Source of the DNA: CALLPQ01 sp964392325
GTDB taxonomy: Bacteria; Pseudomonadota; Alphaproteobacteria; Caulobacterales; Parvularculaceae
DNA: 64,000 nt
Direction of reading: 5' to 3'
NCBI GenBank assembly: GCA_964392325.1
Contig: CAYMPJ010000019.1
Coordinates: 3,800-67,799 of the forward strand
Each line of letters opens with the position of its first letter. Position 1 is the first letter of the stretch. Positions 25,936 through 34,802 of the stretch are shown piece by piece. The notes under the pieces were generated by a model. It was not told where the DNA came from, did not search any database, and saw only the letters and a list, made by a program, of their open reading frames with translations. The translations under genes were made by a program, and so were the position numbers.

Positions 25936-28038
25936 ATGCGACCAACGAAACTCAATCCCCTTTTCGCTGATATCACCCGCCTGAAAGGTGTCGGGCCAAA
26001 GGTTGCCGCCCTGATGTCAAAAGTGGCAGGTCCGCGGATCGTTGATTTACTGTTTACCCCGCCAAGCGGATTAATTGATCGCAGTCATCGGCCAAAAATC
26101 AGCGAGGCACAGCCCGGCTCCCTGGCCACTATGCTAGTGAGCGTGGACCACCATGAGCCACCGCCCGCCAAGCGGCGCCCCTATAAAGTGATCTGCTCTG
26201 ATGAGACCGGTTTTATCGAATTGATCTTTTTTCACGCCCGCACAGATTATCTCTTACGCGCCCTTCCCGAGGGCGAAAAACGTATCATTAGCGGGCGCGT
26301 TGAAGAGTTTAATGGTGGCCGGCAAATGACCCACCCCGATCACATTGTTAAACCCGATGGGACTGGAACAGATGGAAATGAAACAGGGTCATTGCCGCTA
26401 TTTGAGCCCATTTATCCGCTGACGGCGGGGCTTTCCGGCGCGGTCATGCGCAAAGGGGTGCATCAGACCCTCCAACATCTCCCCGACCTTGCTGAGTGGC
26501 AAGATAAGGCGTGGCTCTCCAAACAGGCATGGCCGAGCTGGCAAGAGGCTCTCAAACTTATCCATTTTCCCGATGGCGAAGCATCGCTCAATATGTTGAC
26601 CCCGGCCCGCTCGCGCCTTGCTTATGACGAGTTTCTGGCCAATCAACTCGCCCTCGCGCTGATCCGCAGAAATAACAAGAAGGTACGCGGCGAAGCCTTT
26701 AGGGGCGACGGAGACTTATGCGCGCGTGCGCTCAAGGCACTTCCCTTCTCTCTCACCAAAGGTCAGGAATCCGCGCTTGGGGAAATTTTTGAAGATATGG
26801 CGCTCCCACAACGCATGGTGCGCCTTTTACAAGGGGATGTCGGATCGGGGAAAACCGTCATTGCCCTGATGGCTTTATTAAAATGCGTCGAGGCCGGTGC
26901 CCAAGGGGTGTTAATGGCACCTACAGAAATTCTTGCGCGTCAACATCTGGAAAGCCTTGAACCCTTATGTATGGATTTGGGGGTTAGCATCGATATGCTC
27001 ACCGGCAGGGATAAAGGCAAACAGCGCATTGAAATACTCGAACGCCTTGCCAAGGGCGATATACAAATTTTGCTGGGCACCCACGCCGTTTTTCAAGAAG
27101 GGGTTGAATTTGCTCGTCTCGGGCTCGTGATCGTGGATGAACAACATCGATTTGGCGTCCATCAGCGCATGGCCCTTACCCAGAAAGGAGCGCACCCTGA
27201 TCTTTTGGTTATGACCGCAACGCCTATCCCGCGCACCCTCGCCCTCACCGCCTATGGCGATATGGATGTTAGTATCATTGCTGAAAAGCCGCCGGGGCGA
27301 AAACCTGTCTCGACGATTGCTCTGCCCGTCGAGCGCATCGATGACGTGATCGCCGCCGTAACGCGCGCCATCGAAAAGGGCGAGCAGATTTATTGGGTTT
27401 GCCCCTTGGTAGAAGACTCCGAGGTGCTGCCCCTCACCTCTGCCCAAGATCGTTTTGAAACCTTACAATCCCATTTTGGTAATCGCGCCGGATTGATCCA
27501 CGGGAAAATGGCTGCGCAGGAAAAAGACGAAATCATGCAGAGTTTTCATGCTGGCGCCCTCTCGATACTGATCGCAACCACTGTCATCGAGGTCGGGGTA
27601 AATGCCCCGAATGCGACAGTGATGGTGATAGAACATGCCGAACGTTTTGGCCTTGCACAGCTCCATCAATTGCGCGGGCGCGTTGGACGAGGTGATAAAC
27701 CGGCTTCATGCCTTCTCCTCTATAAAGGGCCACTTGGCGAAGTCGCAACGGCACGCCTTAAAATTTTGCGGGAAAGCGAGGATGGCTTTCGCCTTGCCGA
27801 GGAGGATTTGCGCTTGCGCGGCGCGGGCGATGTTCTTGGCACAGCGCAATCAGGGATTTCCACCTTCCAGCTTGGCGATGTCACAGTCCATAGCGATTTA
27901 TTGATCGCAGCTAAAGATGATGCAAAACTTATCCTGGCCCAAGACCCCGATTTAACCTCCCCGCGCGGCTTGGCATTAAAAACCTTGCTCTATCTCTTTG
28001 GCCGCGACGAAGCGGCTAAGCTCATCCGGGCTGGATAA
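25936..28038 (+). CDS. recG: ATP-dependent DNA helicase RecG
   Basis: A 700-residue superfamily 2 helicase that reverses stalled replication forks and processes branched recombination intermediates. The N-terminal wedge/OB domain spans about 1-230. Walker A is G-D-V-G-S-G-K-T (about 300). The DEAH-type box is V-D-E-Q-H-R-F-G, followed by T-A-T-P-I-P-R-T-L. The C-terminal helicase half contains the Q-L-R-G-R-V-G-R-G motif VI, and the TRG-like region F-R-L-A-E-E-D-L-R-L-R-G is present. The length is normal. The start is the ATG at 25936 or a GTG one codon earlier. Confidence 0.97.
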   Translation: MRPTKLNPLFADITRLKGVGPKVAALMSKVAGPRIVDLLFTPPSGLIDRSHRPKISEAQPGSLATMLVSVDHHEPPPAKRRPYKVICSDETGFIELIFFHARTDYLLRALPEGEKRIISGRVEEFNGGRQMTHPDHIVKPDGTGTDGNETGSLPLFEPIYPLTAGLSGAVMRKGVHQTLQHLPDLAEWQDKAWLSKQAWPSWQEALKLIHFPDGEASLNMLTPARSRLAYDEFLANQLALALIRRNNKKVRGEAFRGDGDLCARALKALPFSLTKGQESALGEIFEDMALPQRMVRLLQGDVGSGKTVIALMALLKCVEAGAQGVLMAPTEILARQHLESLEPLCMDLGVSIDMLTGRDKGKQRIEILERLAKGDIQILLGTHAVFQEGVEFARLGLVIVDEQHRFGVHQRMALTQKGAHPDLLVMTATPIPRTLALTAYGDMDVSIIAEKPPGRKPVSTIALPVERIDDVIAAVTRAIEKGEQIYWVCPLVEDSEVLPLTSAQDRFETLQSHFGNRAGLIHGKMAAQEKDEIMQSFHAGALSILIATTVIEVGVNAPNATVMVIEHAERFGLAQLHQLRGRVGRGDKPASCLLLYKGPLGEVATARLKILRESEDGFRLAEEDLRLRGAGDVLGTAQSGISTFQLGDVTVHSDLLIAAKDDAKLILAQDPDLTSPRGLALKTLLYLFGRDEAAKLIRAG

Positions 28039-28143
28039 AAGAAACAAGTCAATCTAAGGTCAATGAAGAATTAAATTTTCAACAATATTAATGAATAATG
28101 ATAATTACGCACAGGATACAACAACGCTATAAGGGGAAGACGG

Positions 28144-28653
28144 GTGAATTTTACAGGTTTCATTTTCTCGGGTATTTTTGTACTGATTGATATCAGCATC
28201 TTACTATATTCTAGCCTTGCCTTCCTCAAAGCGCGTGTCGCAGCGACATGGCCAATTACCGACGGGGAAATTACTGCGTCCACCATGGAAACCGATACTG
28301 ACAGTGACGGAGATACAACTTACGAAGCAAAAATAAGTTACAAGTATAACATTATCGGCGCTTCGTATAATAGCAAGCAGGTTGCTTTTGGTATGGGTGG
28401 CAGTAGCAATCGAAAACTTCATTACGAGATTGTCAATGCTTTGCCTGTCGGAACAAAAGTTGCCGTGCGATATAATCCCGACAAACCTAATGAGGCTACT
28501 CTCGCCCATGGCAATAATCAATCTTTGATTTTTCTGTTTATTTTCGGAGCTATTTGGACATTTTTTTCACTGGGTTTCATGGCGCTCATGAGTATGTCAA
28601 ATGCTGGCGCTGAAAATTTACTCCAAACGATCACAATTTATAATCGCCCATAA
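28144..28653 (+). CDS. DUF3592 membrane protein
   Basis: 169 residues from a GTG start preceded by AAGGGGAAG. There is an N-terminal membrane helix (about 5-28), an extracytoplasmic beta-rich domain with the DUF3592 pattern (W-P-x-T-x-G-x-I, later Y-x-Y-x-V/I, and V-R-Y-N-P-x-x-P), and a C-terminal membrane helix (about 128-150). The biochemical role of the family is unknown. It lies 105 bases after recG and 116 before the acyltransferase on the same strand, but the gaps argue against a tight operon. Confidence 0.8.
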   Translation: MNFTGFIFSGIFVLIDISILLYSSLAFLKARVAATWPITDGEITASTMETDTDSDGDTTYEAKISYKYNIIGASYNSKQVAFGMGGSSNRKLHYEIVNALPVGTKVAVRYNPDKPNEATLAHGNNQSLIFLFIFGAIWTFFSLGFMALMSMSNAGAENLLQTITIYNRP

Positions 28654-28769
28654 CTATCAGATGACCAAGTTAAGAAACCTTGCGCCTACCTTTAAGGGAT
28701 CAAAATTTCTGCGACGCAAATCCTCGTCACATTTGATTAGTATTTAACATTATCAAGCAAGGTCACATT

Positions 28770-30728
28770 GTGTCAGCCTCACCCTCGACAAGCAGACGTA
28801 TCGATATTGATATCCTAAGAGCCTTAGCGGTGCTTGCTGTTATTCTCTTTCATTTTGATGTGCCAGGATTTGACGGCGGATTTCTCGGCGTCGACATGTT
28901 CTATGTCATCTCTGGCTATCTGATCACTGCCCATCTATTCAATGGGTTTACCAATCAGACTTTTACATTCTTGCAATTTTACGCGCGTCGCATCCGCAGA
29001 TTATTTCCCGCCCTTTGCGTGGTCTTGTTTATATCAAGCCTTATATCTTTTTTCATTCTCCCCAAGATATTGCTGCAAGAGTTTTCGCACTCCCTGTTAG
29101 CAACGAGTGTCTACGGCGCTAATATATTTTTCTTTTTAATCAGCGATTATTTTGATACCGAGAATATTTTAAAACCCCTCCTCCACACTTGGTCGCTCGC
29201 CGTTGAAGAGCAGTTTTATCTTTTCTGGCCCATCCTGATCGCCCTTGCCATAAGACTGAGACCAATCCTATTAATCGCTATTGCAGGTTTCCTCTCATTA
29301 ATTGCAGCGGAAATCACCTTAACCCACAACGCAACGGCAGTATTTTATTTATTACCCTTTCGAATTTTTGAGTTCGCTATTGGTGCAATTGCCGTCAATT
29401 TACCAAAGAAAAAATTATCAACATCAATGGAAGTGCTGATATTCCTGACAGCCTTCAGTGTGATTATTGGCTCCTTTCTCATTCTTGACGAGACAAGCCG
29501 CACACCTGGCATTCTAAACCTTCCCTTATGTTTTTCAGTTATCGCGATAATTTATATAAACAGTAGCCATCTAACCAAACCCACATTGATAAACCGCTCC
29601 CTACAATGGATCGGCTTGCTCTCCTACTCTGCATATTTAGTACACTGGCCGCTGGTTGTTTTTTATAAAATTCAAACACCGGGGCCCGTACCCCTTGGTT
29701 TAATTCCGGTTTTCATAAGCCTGACTTTTTTTCTCGCGTGGGTTTTGTATAGATTTGTTGAAATTCCCACTCAAAATATCGCTATTAAGGGAAATATTGG
29801 AAAGTGGTTTTTACTCATACCGGTTATGATAGGCTATGCTTTATTTTATTTGGCCGCATCACCCTATTTGTACCAAAAACTTCGCGGAAATCAGTCTCTC
29901 ACTCAGGCAAAAAATCATGTTGATGATCGGCCGGAACCGTCTATCGAAAAAATTCTGGATGCCATACCCGGCAGAAAAGAGGCGTTAAAACAAGCTTACA
30001 GTGAAATTGTCTCTTTGAATGAGGTTACGCCTGTGACTAAATCAAAGAAAATTATAGTACTCGGTGATTCCCACGGGGAAGACATGCACATAGCTCTGCA
30101 ATATCAACTCGCCGCCACACCGTGGCGCAGTGAATTAGTTCACAGTATTTGTGATCCGGTCACCGTCAATACATCCGATGCCAAGCTTCTGGATCTTTAC
30201 AAATCTCACCCCCAAGACCCGCCAAAAAACCCTTCTTTCTGTCGTCCCTATCATGATAATCTAATTACGGTACTAGTATCGCAGGCTCCAGATGTGATTA
30301 TTTTCTCTGAAGACTGGCGCCAAGATACTCTTTCTCTTATGGAGGAAACCATTCGAGAAATTCAACGGACATTGCAGGATGTCCCTATTTTTATTCTCGG
30401 AAAAAATGTCGCCTTCTTTCCCCATCCCAATATTGTTTTCAAACGGTTTTCTTCAGTAGAAGAGCTTAACCAAGGCGCCTGGAACGTACGATATTCTGGT
30501 TTTAAAAAACGCGATAACGAGCTTTCTAAAATCGCAAATAATACCGGCGCAATCTACATTTCCAAACAAGATGATATTGTTTGCCCCAATAAACAGTGTG
30601 TCCTCGTTATTGATGGCGCTCTTACCTATACAGACCAAAGCCATTGGTCTCCGATTGGTTTGAAGTTTTATGGAAAAAAACTTACACAGCATCCAAAACT
30701 CGAACAAATTCTGCGCATCGCTGAGTAA
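28770..30728 (+). CDS. Acyltransferase-3 / SGNH fusion (OafA/YrhL type)
   Basis: A 652-residue inner-membrane enzyme that O-acetylates surface glycans. The N-terminal acyltransferase-3 domain (about 1-370, ten or more helices) opens with R-x-x-D-I-D-I-L-R-A-L-A-V and H-F-D-V-P-G-F-D-G-G-F-L-G-V-D-x-F-Y-V-I-S-G-Y. The periplasmic C-terminal SGNH domain has its block I nucleophile in V-L-G-D-S-H-G (about 432-437) and the Asp/His pair in D-Q-S-H-W-S-P-I-G near the end. The GTG at 28770 has AAGGT upstream. It could modify the polysaccharide made by the Wzx/Wzy pair at 11-14 kb, but target and linkage are unknown. Confidence 0.92.
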   Translation: MSASPSTSRRIDIDILRALAVLAVILFHFDVPGFDGGFLGVDMFYVISGYLITAHLFNGFTNQTFTFLQFYARRIRRLFPALCVVLFISSLISFFILPKILLQEFSHSLLATSVYGANIFFFLISDYFDTENILKPLLHTWSLAVEEQFYLFWPILIALAIRLRPILLIAIAGFLSLIAAEITLTHNATAVFYLLPFRIFEFAIGAIAVNLPKKKLSTSMEVLIFLTAFSVIIGSFLILDETSRTPGILNLPLCFSVIAIIYINSSHLTKPTLINRSLQWIGLLSYSAYLVHWPLVVFYKIQTPGPVPLGLIPVFISLTFFLAWVLYRFVEIPTQNIAIKGNIGKWFLLIPVMIGYALFYLAASPYLYQKLRGNQSLTQAKNHVDDRPEPSIEKILDAIPGRKEALKQAYSEIVSLNEVTPVTKSKKIIVLGDSHGEDMHIALQYQLAATPWRSELVHSICDPVTVNTSDAKLLDLYKSHPQDPPKNPSFCRPYHDNLITVLVSQAPDVIIFSEDWRQDTLSLMEETIREIQRTLQDVPIFILGKNVAFFPHPNIVFKRFSSVEELNQGAWNVRYSGFKKRDNELSKIANNTGAIYISKQDDIVCPNKQCVLVIDGALTYTDQSHWSPIGLKFYGKKLTQHPKLEQILRIAE

Positions 30729-30862
30729 AATATAAGTTTTAAAATCGGGTTTTCGCTTTGCTCGCAATAGATCACTTTGGCTATCCCGTTCCCTAGCCAA
30801 CAAAAATTAACCTAATCGGGTTAAAATTTGCGCATCAATAACCCAAAGTGATTCGCAACAGT

Positions 30863-31276
30863 ATGAGCAAAAAATCCACTCGCAAGAAAAAACCCGAACC
30901 AGGTTGGATTTATTGCCTCGTCAATCCGTCCTTTCCGGACAAAGTCAAAATTGGCTATACGACAGGCAGCGTCGAGGCGCGCATGGCACAGCTTGATGGC
31001 ACTAGCCTTCCAACGCCCTTTCGCCTTGCGGGCAAGTGGAAAAGCCGGAACGTCACCGCAGATGAGAAGTTTATCCATCGAAAGCTTGGCAAATACCGCA
31101 TACGAACGAACCGCGAGTTTTTCAACCTCTCGGGAAAAGAAGCCGTCTCACGGGTAAGCAAAATCCTGCACAAATCCCCGCAACATAAAAAGGGAGGATT
31201 TTGGCGCTTTATTCGCACCTTAATGATATTAGGCGGCGCTATTGGGGGAGCTTATTGGTGGCATGTGAATGGCTAA
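30863..31276 (+). CDS. T5orf172 (GIY-YIG-like) protein with C-terminal membrane helix
   Basis: About 137 residues. A basic N-terminal tail (K-K-S-T-R-K-K-K) is followed by the T5orf172/MUG113 domain: I-Y-C-L-V-N-P-x-F-P-D-K-V-K-I-G-Y-T-T is the GIY-YIG-equivalent block, then E-A-R-M-A-Q-L and N-R-E-F-F-N-L. The superfamily contains nucleases and DNA-binding modules of phage and mobile elements. A C-terminal hydrophobic helix (about 118-134, M-I-L-G-G-A-I-G-G-A) would attach it to the membrane, which is unusual. The ATG at 30863 is preferred to a GTG five codons upstream; neither has a clear ribosome-binding site. Confidence 0.75.
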   Translation: MSKKSTRKKKPEPGWIYCLVNPSFPDKVKIGYTTGSVEARMAQLDGTSLPTPFRLAGKWKSRNVTADEKFIHRKLGKYRIRTNREFFNLSGKEAVSRVSKILHKSPQHKKGGFWRFIRTLMILGGAIGGAYWWHVNG

Positions 31277-31343
31277 TGAGAATGATCTTGAGGTGGCTAA
31301 ATAGCGACCCTCAAAGGAGGCCTCCAACGTACAGGCACTACAA

Positions 31344-31386
31344 CCACCCTTCGAGGCTTCGCTGCGCGAAGCACCTCAGGATGAGG
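31344..31386. repeat. Dispersed intergenic repeat, copy 1
   Basis: The element runs from CCACCCTTCGAGG to CCTCAGGATGAGG, with a central hairpin GCTTCG-CTGCG-CGAAGC (31356-31372). This layout matches the short palindromic repeats common between genes of Alphaproteobacteria. An inverted relative lies at 31496-31536. Confidence 0.7.
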
Positions 31387-31495
31387 ATCGACTTAATCTC
31401 TGATTGAAGTCAAAGCCTGCCTAGCTTTTTAAACGGTAAGAAACGCCAAAACCTCCGTACACTCACCAACCCAAGTGGTCGCGCCACCCTCGAAA

Positions 31496-31536
31496 CCTCA
31501 TCCTGAGCTGGTCGCGAAGCGGCACTCGAAGGATGG
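31496..31536. repeat. Dispersed intergenic repeat, copy 2 (inverted)
   Basis: The element runs from CCTCATCCTGAG to CTCGAAGGATGG around a CGCGAAGCG centre and is the inverted counterpart of 31344-31386, 110 bases away. It ends 24 bases before the ettA stop and could help end ettA transcription. Confidence 0.7.
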
Positions 31537-31559
31537 CGGCACGACCCATTTCAAAATAA

Positions 31560-33227
31560 CTACCGCTCCAACGGCTTATACTTTACCCGCTTGGGCTGAA
31601 CGGCTTCAACGCCAAGCCTTCTGATTTTATCTTCAATATAATCCTCATAATTTCCTTCAAACCATTCCACATGGCTATCACCTTCAAAGGCCAGAATGTG
31701 GGTTGCAATCCGGTCGAGGAACCAACGATCGTGGGAGATGATTACCGCGCAGCCGGGAAAGACCTCTAGCGCGCGCTCCAGCTCGCGTAGCGTATCGACA
31801 TCGAGATCATTGGTTGGCTCATCGAGCATTAACAGATTGGCCCCTTCGGTGAGCATCTTGGCCAATTGCACGCGGTTGCGCTCACCGCCGGAGAGATTGC
31901 CGACTTTCTTTTGCTGGTCGCCGCCTTTAAAGTTAAACCAGCTGACATAAGCCCGGCTTGGCACTTCGCGTTTGCCAAGAGAGATTACATCCAATCCGCC
32001 GGAGATTTCTTCCCAGACATTTTTGTTTCCATCCAGATCATCACGGGTCTGATCAACATAGCCGAGTTTAACCGTTTCCCCGACCCGGAAAGTACCGCTA
32101 TCTGGTTGCTCCGCGCCGGTGATCATCTTGAAAAGGGTGGTCTTACCCGCACCGTTTGGCCCGATCACACCGACAATCCCGCCGGGAGGCAGTTCGAAGG
32201 AAAGATCGTCGATTAAATATTTATCGCCAAAGGCTTTGGAGATATTTTTTGCCTCTACCACAACGCCGCCAAGACGCGGGCCCACAGGTATCTGGATTTG
32301 CGCCTGCCCCACTTCCTCCTTACCCGCATTGGCGAGCAAGTCTTCATAGGCATTGATCCGCGCTTTGGATTTTGCCTGACGGGCTTTGGGGCTCTGGCTG
32401 ATCCATTCCAGTTCGCGGTCGAGGGATTTTTGACGATTGCCCTCTTCGCGTTTTTCTCGCGCTTCGCGTTTGGCCTTTTGATCAAGCCATGAGGAATAAT
32501 TTCCTTCATAGGGAATGCCTCGTCCGCGATCCAGCTCCAAAATCCATCCCGTTACATTATCTAGAAAATAGCGGTCATGGGTTACGGTCACGACAGCGCC
32601 GGGAAACTCTTTCAGATAATTTTCAAGCCATGCAACACTCTCCGCATCAAGATGGTTGGTTGGCTCGTCAAGGAGGAGCAGGTCAGGCTTGGAGAGAAGC
32701 AGCTTGGCGAGTGCAACACGGCGCTTTTCCCCGCCGGATAATTTATCAACGGGCCAATCGCCGGGCGGACAGCGCAGCGCCTCCATGGCGATTTCAACCC
32801 GGCTATCGAGATCCCATCCATCCGCCGCATCAATTTCCTCTTGCAGGGCTGACATTTTCTCCATTAATTCGTCCGTATACTCTTCCGCCATTTGCGCAGA
32901 GACCTCATTGAACGCATCAATCTTTTCCTTGATCTCGCCCACGCCCTCAAGGACGTTCCCGAAAACATCTTTACTCTCATCAAGTTCGGGTTCTTGCGCG
33001 AGATAACCAACCTTTGCCCCCTCAGCCGCATAAGCCTCCCCGGAAAATTCCTGATCGACACCGGCCATAATCCGCAAAAGCGTAGATTTACCCGCACCGT
33101 TCACCCCGACAATGCCGATTTTCGCATCCGGAAAGAATTGCAGATGGATATCCTCCAACACTTTCTTACCGCCAGAATAGGCTTTGGTGAGAGCGGACAT
33201 GAAATAGATATATTGGTATTTCGACAT
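31560..33227 (-). CDS. ettA: Energy-dependent translational throttle protein EttA (ABC-F)
   Basis: A 555-residue cytosolic ABC-F ATPase that binds the ribosomal E site and gates early elongation according to ATP/ADP level. Two ABC domains: Walker A G-V-N-G-A-G-K-S-T with signature L-S-G-G-E-K-R-R, and Walker A G-P-N-G-A-G-K-T-T with signature L-S-G-G-E-R-N-R; both have L-D-E-P-T-N Walker B/D-loops. The EttA-type start (Y-Q-Y-I-Y-F-M) and the charged inter-domain linker (about 240-300) match the EttA branch rather than Uup or resistance proteins. AGGAAAG lies upstream of the ATG. There are no membrane segments. Confidence 0.96.
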   Translation of the reverse strand: MSKYQYIYFMSALTKAYSGGKKVLEDIHLQFFPDAKIGIVGVNGAGKSTLLRIMAGVDQEFSGEAYAAEGAKVGYLAQEPELDESKDVFGNVLEGVGEIKEKIDAFNEVSAQMAEEYTDELMEKMSALQEEIDAADGWDLDSRVEIAMEALRCPPGDWPVDKLSGGEKRRVALAKLLLSKPDLLLLDEPTNHLDAESVAWLENYLKEFPGAVVTVTHDRYFLDNVTGWILELDRGRGIPYEGNYSSWLDQKAKREAREKREEGNRQKSLDRELEWISQSPKARQAKSKARINAYEDLLANAGKEEVGQAQIQIPVGPRLGGVVVEAKNISKAFGDKYLIDDLSFELPPGGIVGVIGPNGAGKTTLFKMITGAEQPDSGTFRVGETVKLGYVDQTRDDLDGNKNVWEEISGGLDVISLGKREVPSRAYVSWFNFKGGDQQKKVGNLSGGERNRVQLAKMLTEGANLLMLDEPTNDLDVDTLRELERALEVFPGCAVIISHDRWFLDRIATHILAFEGDSHVEWFEGNYEDYIEDKIRRLGVEAVQPKRVKYKPLER

Positions 33228-33565
33228 GAAGAACTTTCCTGCAGAGGCGATTTTTAATCAGAGTTTTTTGCGTCCGGTTGTTTATCTGTTTCCCCGCCGG
33301 GTTGCAAATATCGCGTGCAAATTCGCGCCATGCCCGATAAATCCTGATGAGAATCCCGGCCTATTGTGCATAATTGCTCACCCCGTCATTCGAGAGGCTA
33401 TGGCCGCATTATTTGCGGGGTCACTTAAAATCAAAAATTTGCATAAATATCAATGCATTATAGAAAAACACCAACCCCTTTAGTTGGTAAAAATTACGCC
33501 CCTTGTTTTATTTGCCAGTAGGATTGAGTATAAAGAAAACCGATTTTAATTTTGGGATTGAGCTG
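33228..33565. other. Divergent intergenic region
   Basis: 338 bases between the divergent ettA and PH-domain genes, presumably holding both promoters. Apart from a weak CCGCA/TGCGG hairpin near 33406-33420 I see no structure, repeat or supported ORF. Confidence 0.5.
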
Positions 33566-34093
33566 ATGGCAAGTTATGTCGAAAAAACATTGGGTAATGG
33601 CGAAGAAATTGTCTACGAGGCCCACTTTAACTGGACTTATAGTTTCTGGTCATGGATCTGGTTTCTTATAGCAATCTTTCCGGTTGCTGTTCTTGGCTAT
33701 GTTCAAATTAAAAATGGCCTCAACTTCGCCACGTTGAATGCAGCATGGATATGCGCCGCAATTGCTGTCGCGGTTGGCATTCTGCAACTTCTCGGTCATA
33801 TGATAATATTATGGACTACTGAAATCGCAGTAACGACTTTTCGGTTTGTCTACAAAACCGGCTTGATCTCTCGGGATACCAAAGAAGTAAGCCTCAATAA
33901 AATTGAGGAGATCACTTTAAACCAGTCTGTCTGGGGCCGTATGTTCAATTATGGTGGTCTTACTATGCGCGGCACTGGTGTGGGTGTTATTCAACTCCCC
34001 AATATTGATGACCCAATACGTGTGCGCCGCATAATCGAGAATGCAAAATCCGCCCTTCGCCGCGGCGTTAGCGATGATGGTGACGAGATTTAG
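33566..34093 (+). CDS. Bacterial PH-domain membrane protein
   Basis: About 175 residues from the ATG at 33566 (M-A-S-Y-V-E-K-T-L). Two hydrophobic helices (about 27-50 and 60-85) are followed by a bacterial PH-like (bPH2/DUF304) domain with the typical W-x-T-x-E-I-A-V-T-x-x-R segment, Y-K-T-G-L-I-S-R-x-x-x-E-V-S-L-N-K-I-E, and the G-x-L-x-x-R-G-T-G stretch. Such proteins sit in the inner membrane; their roles are mostly unknown. An in-frame extension to 33503 is not supported. It is a single gene, convergent with the next. Confidence 0.85.
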   Translation: MASYVEKTLGNGEEIVYEAHFNWTYSFWSWIWFLIAIFPVAVLGYVQIKNGLNFATLNAAWICAAIAVAVGILQLLGHMIILWTTEIAVTTFRFVYKTGLISRDTKEVSLNKIEEITLNQSVWGRMFNYGGLTMRGTGVGVIQLPNIDDPIRVRRIIENAKSALRRGVSDDGDEI

Positions 34094-34121
34094 ACATAAC
34101 CCGTAATAGCAAACCGGTAAA

Positions 34122-34622
34122 TTAACTTCGCAAGCCGTTCTCAGTTAGGACACTATCTTGCGACGGGGCAAATTTCCGGATTACTTTTTCGATCTTCTTC
34201 TTTTTTGCCACTCCATAAGTGTGTTCAACAAAACCGAAACTTTTATTGGATGCAATTTGCTGTGCGCTAAGAGGACGAGTTAGTGCTCTCTGCTGAAGCT
34301 TTAAACCAGATGCAATTCTCGTTTGCGTATCGAACTCGGCAACAATCACACAATCATTATATTGACTGCATGCAAATTTTAAATCTTGCTTGGGAACCAA
34401 CCAGTCTGATCTCGCATGTGGTTTTGATGTTTCCCTATCAAGCAATGATATTTTAACCCCTTCATTGGGGTCGTGGCTCAATACAAGATCAAAGGCACGT
34501 TCGCCCGCAACAAATCCGCCAACAACTTCCTGCTTAGAGGTTTTCGGCTTTAACGCCAAAAGAGAACATGCCCCAATAATGACCACGCCCAAAACACCTA
34601 TACCAATACTCTTGCGCAACAT
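34122..34622 (-). CDS. Hypothetical protein with N-terminal membrane anchor
   Basis: About 166 residues from an ATG preceded by AAGGAGA; an in-frame extension to 34655 is rejected. A single hydrophobic helix (about 6-22, I-G-V-L-G-V-V-I-I-G-A-C-S-L-L-A-L) acts as a membrane anchor, or as a lipoprotein signal around its Cys. The rest is periplasmic and basic, with two Cys (F-A-C-S-Q-Y-N-D-C) six residues apart that could pair. The layout (anchored beta-rich domain with a Cys pair) loosely recalls IalB-like proteins, but I see no firm signature. Function unknown. Confidence 0.65.
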   Translation of the reverse strand: MLRKSIGIGVLGVVIIGACSLLALKPKTSKQEVVGGFVAGERAFDLVLSHDPNEGVKISLLDRETSKPHARSDWLVPKQDLKFACSQYNDCVIVAEFDTQTRIASGLKLQQRALTRPLSAQQIASNKSFGFVEHTYGVAKKKKIEKVIRKFAPSQDSVLTENGLRS

Positions 34623-34802
34623 GGTGCACGTCTCCTTAATCCATTCGCTAGACAATAGATCAATGACGGATAATGTTTGGTTGAAAGAACTGGTTAATAT
34701 TTTCCAAACGGCAAAATCGATATCAACATTTGTCTGCTATCAGAGGGCCGCAGGGGGGATGAATAAAATATTATATTTTTAGTCTTCGCGTGGGGGAGAT
34801 AT

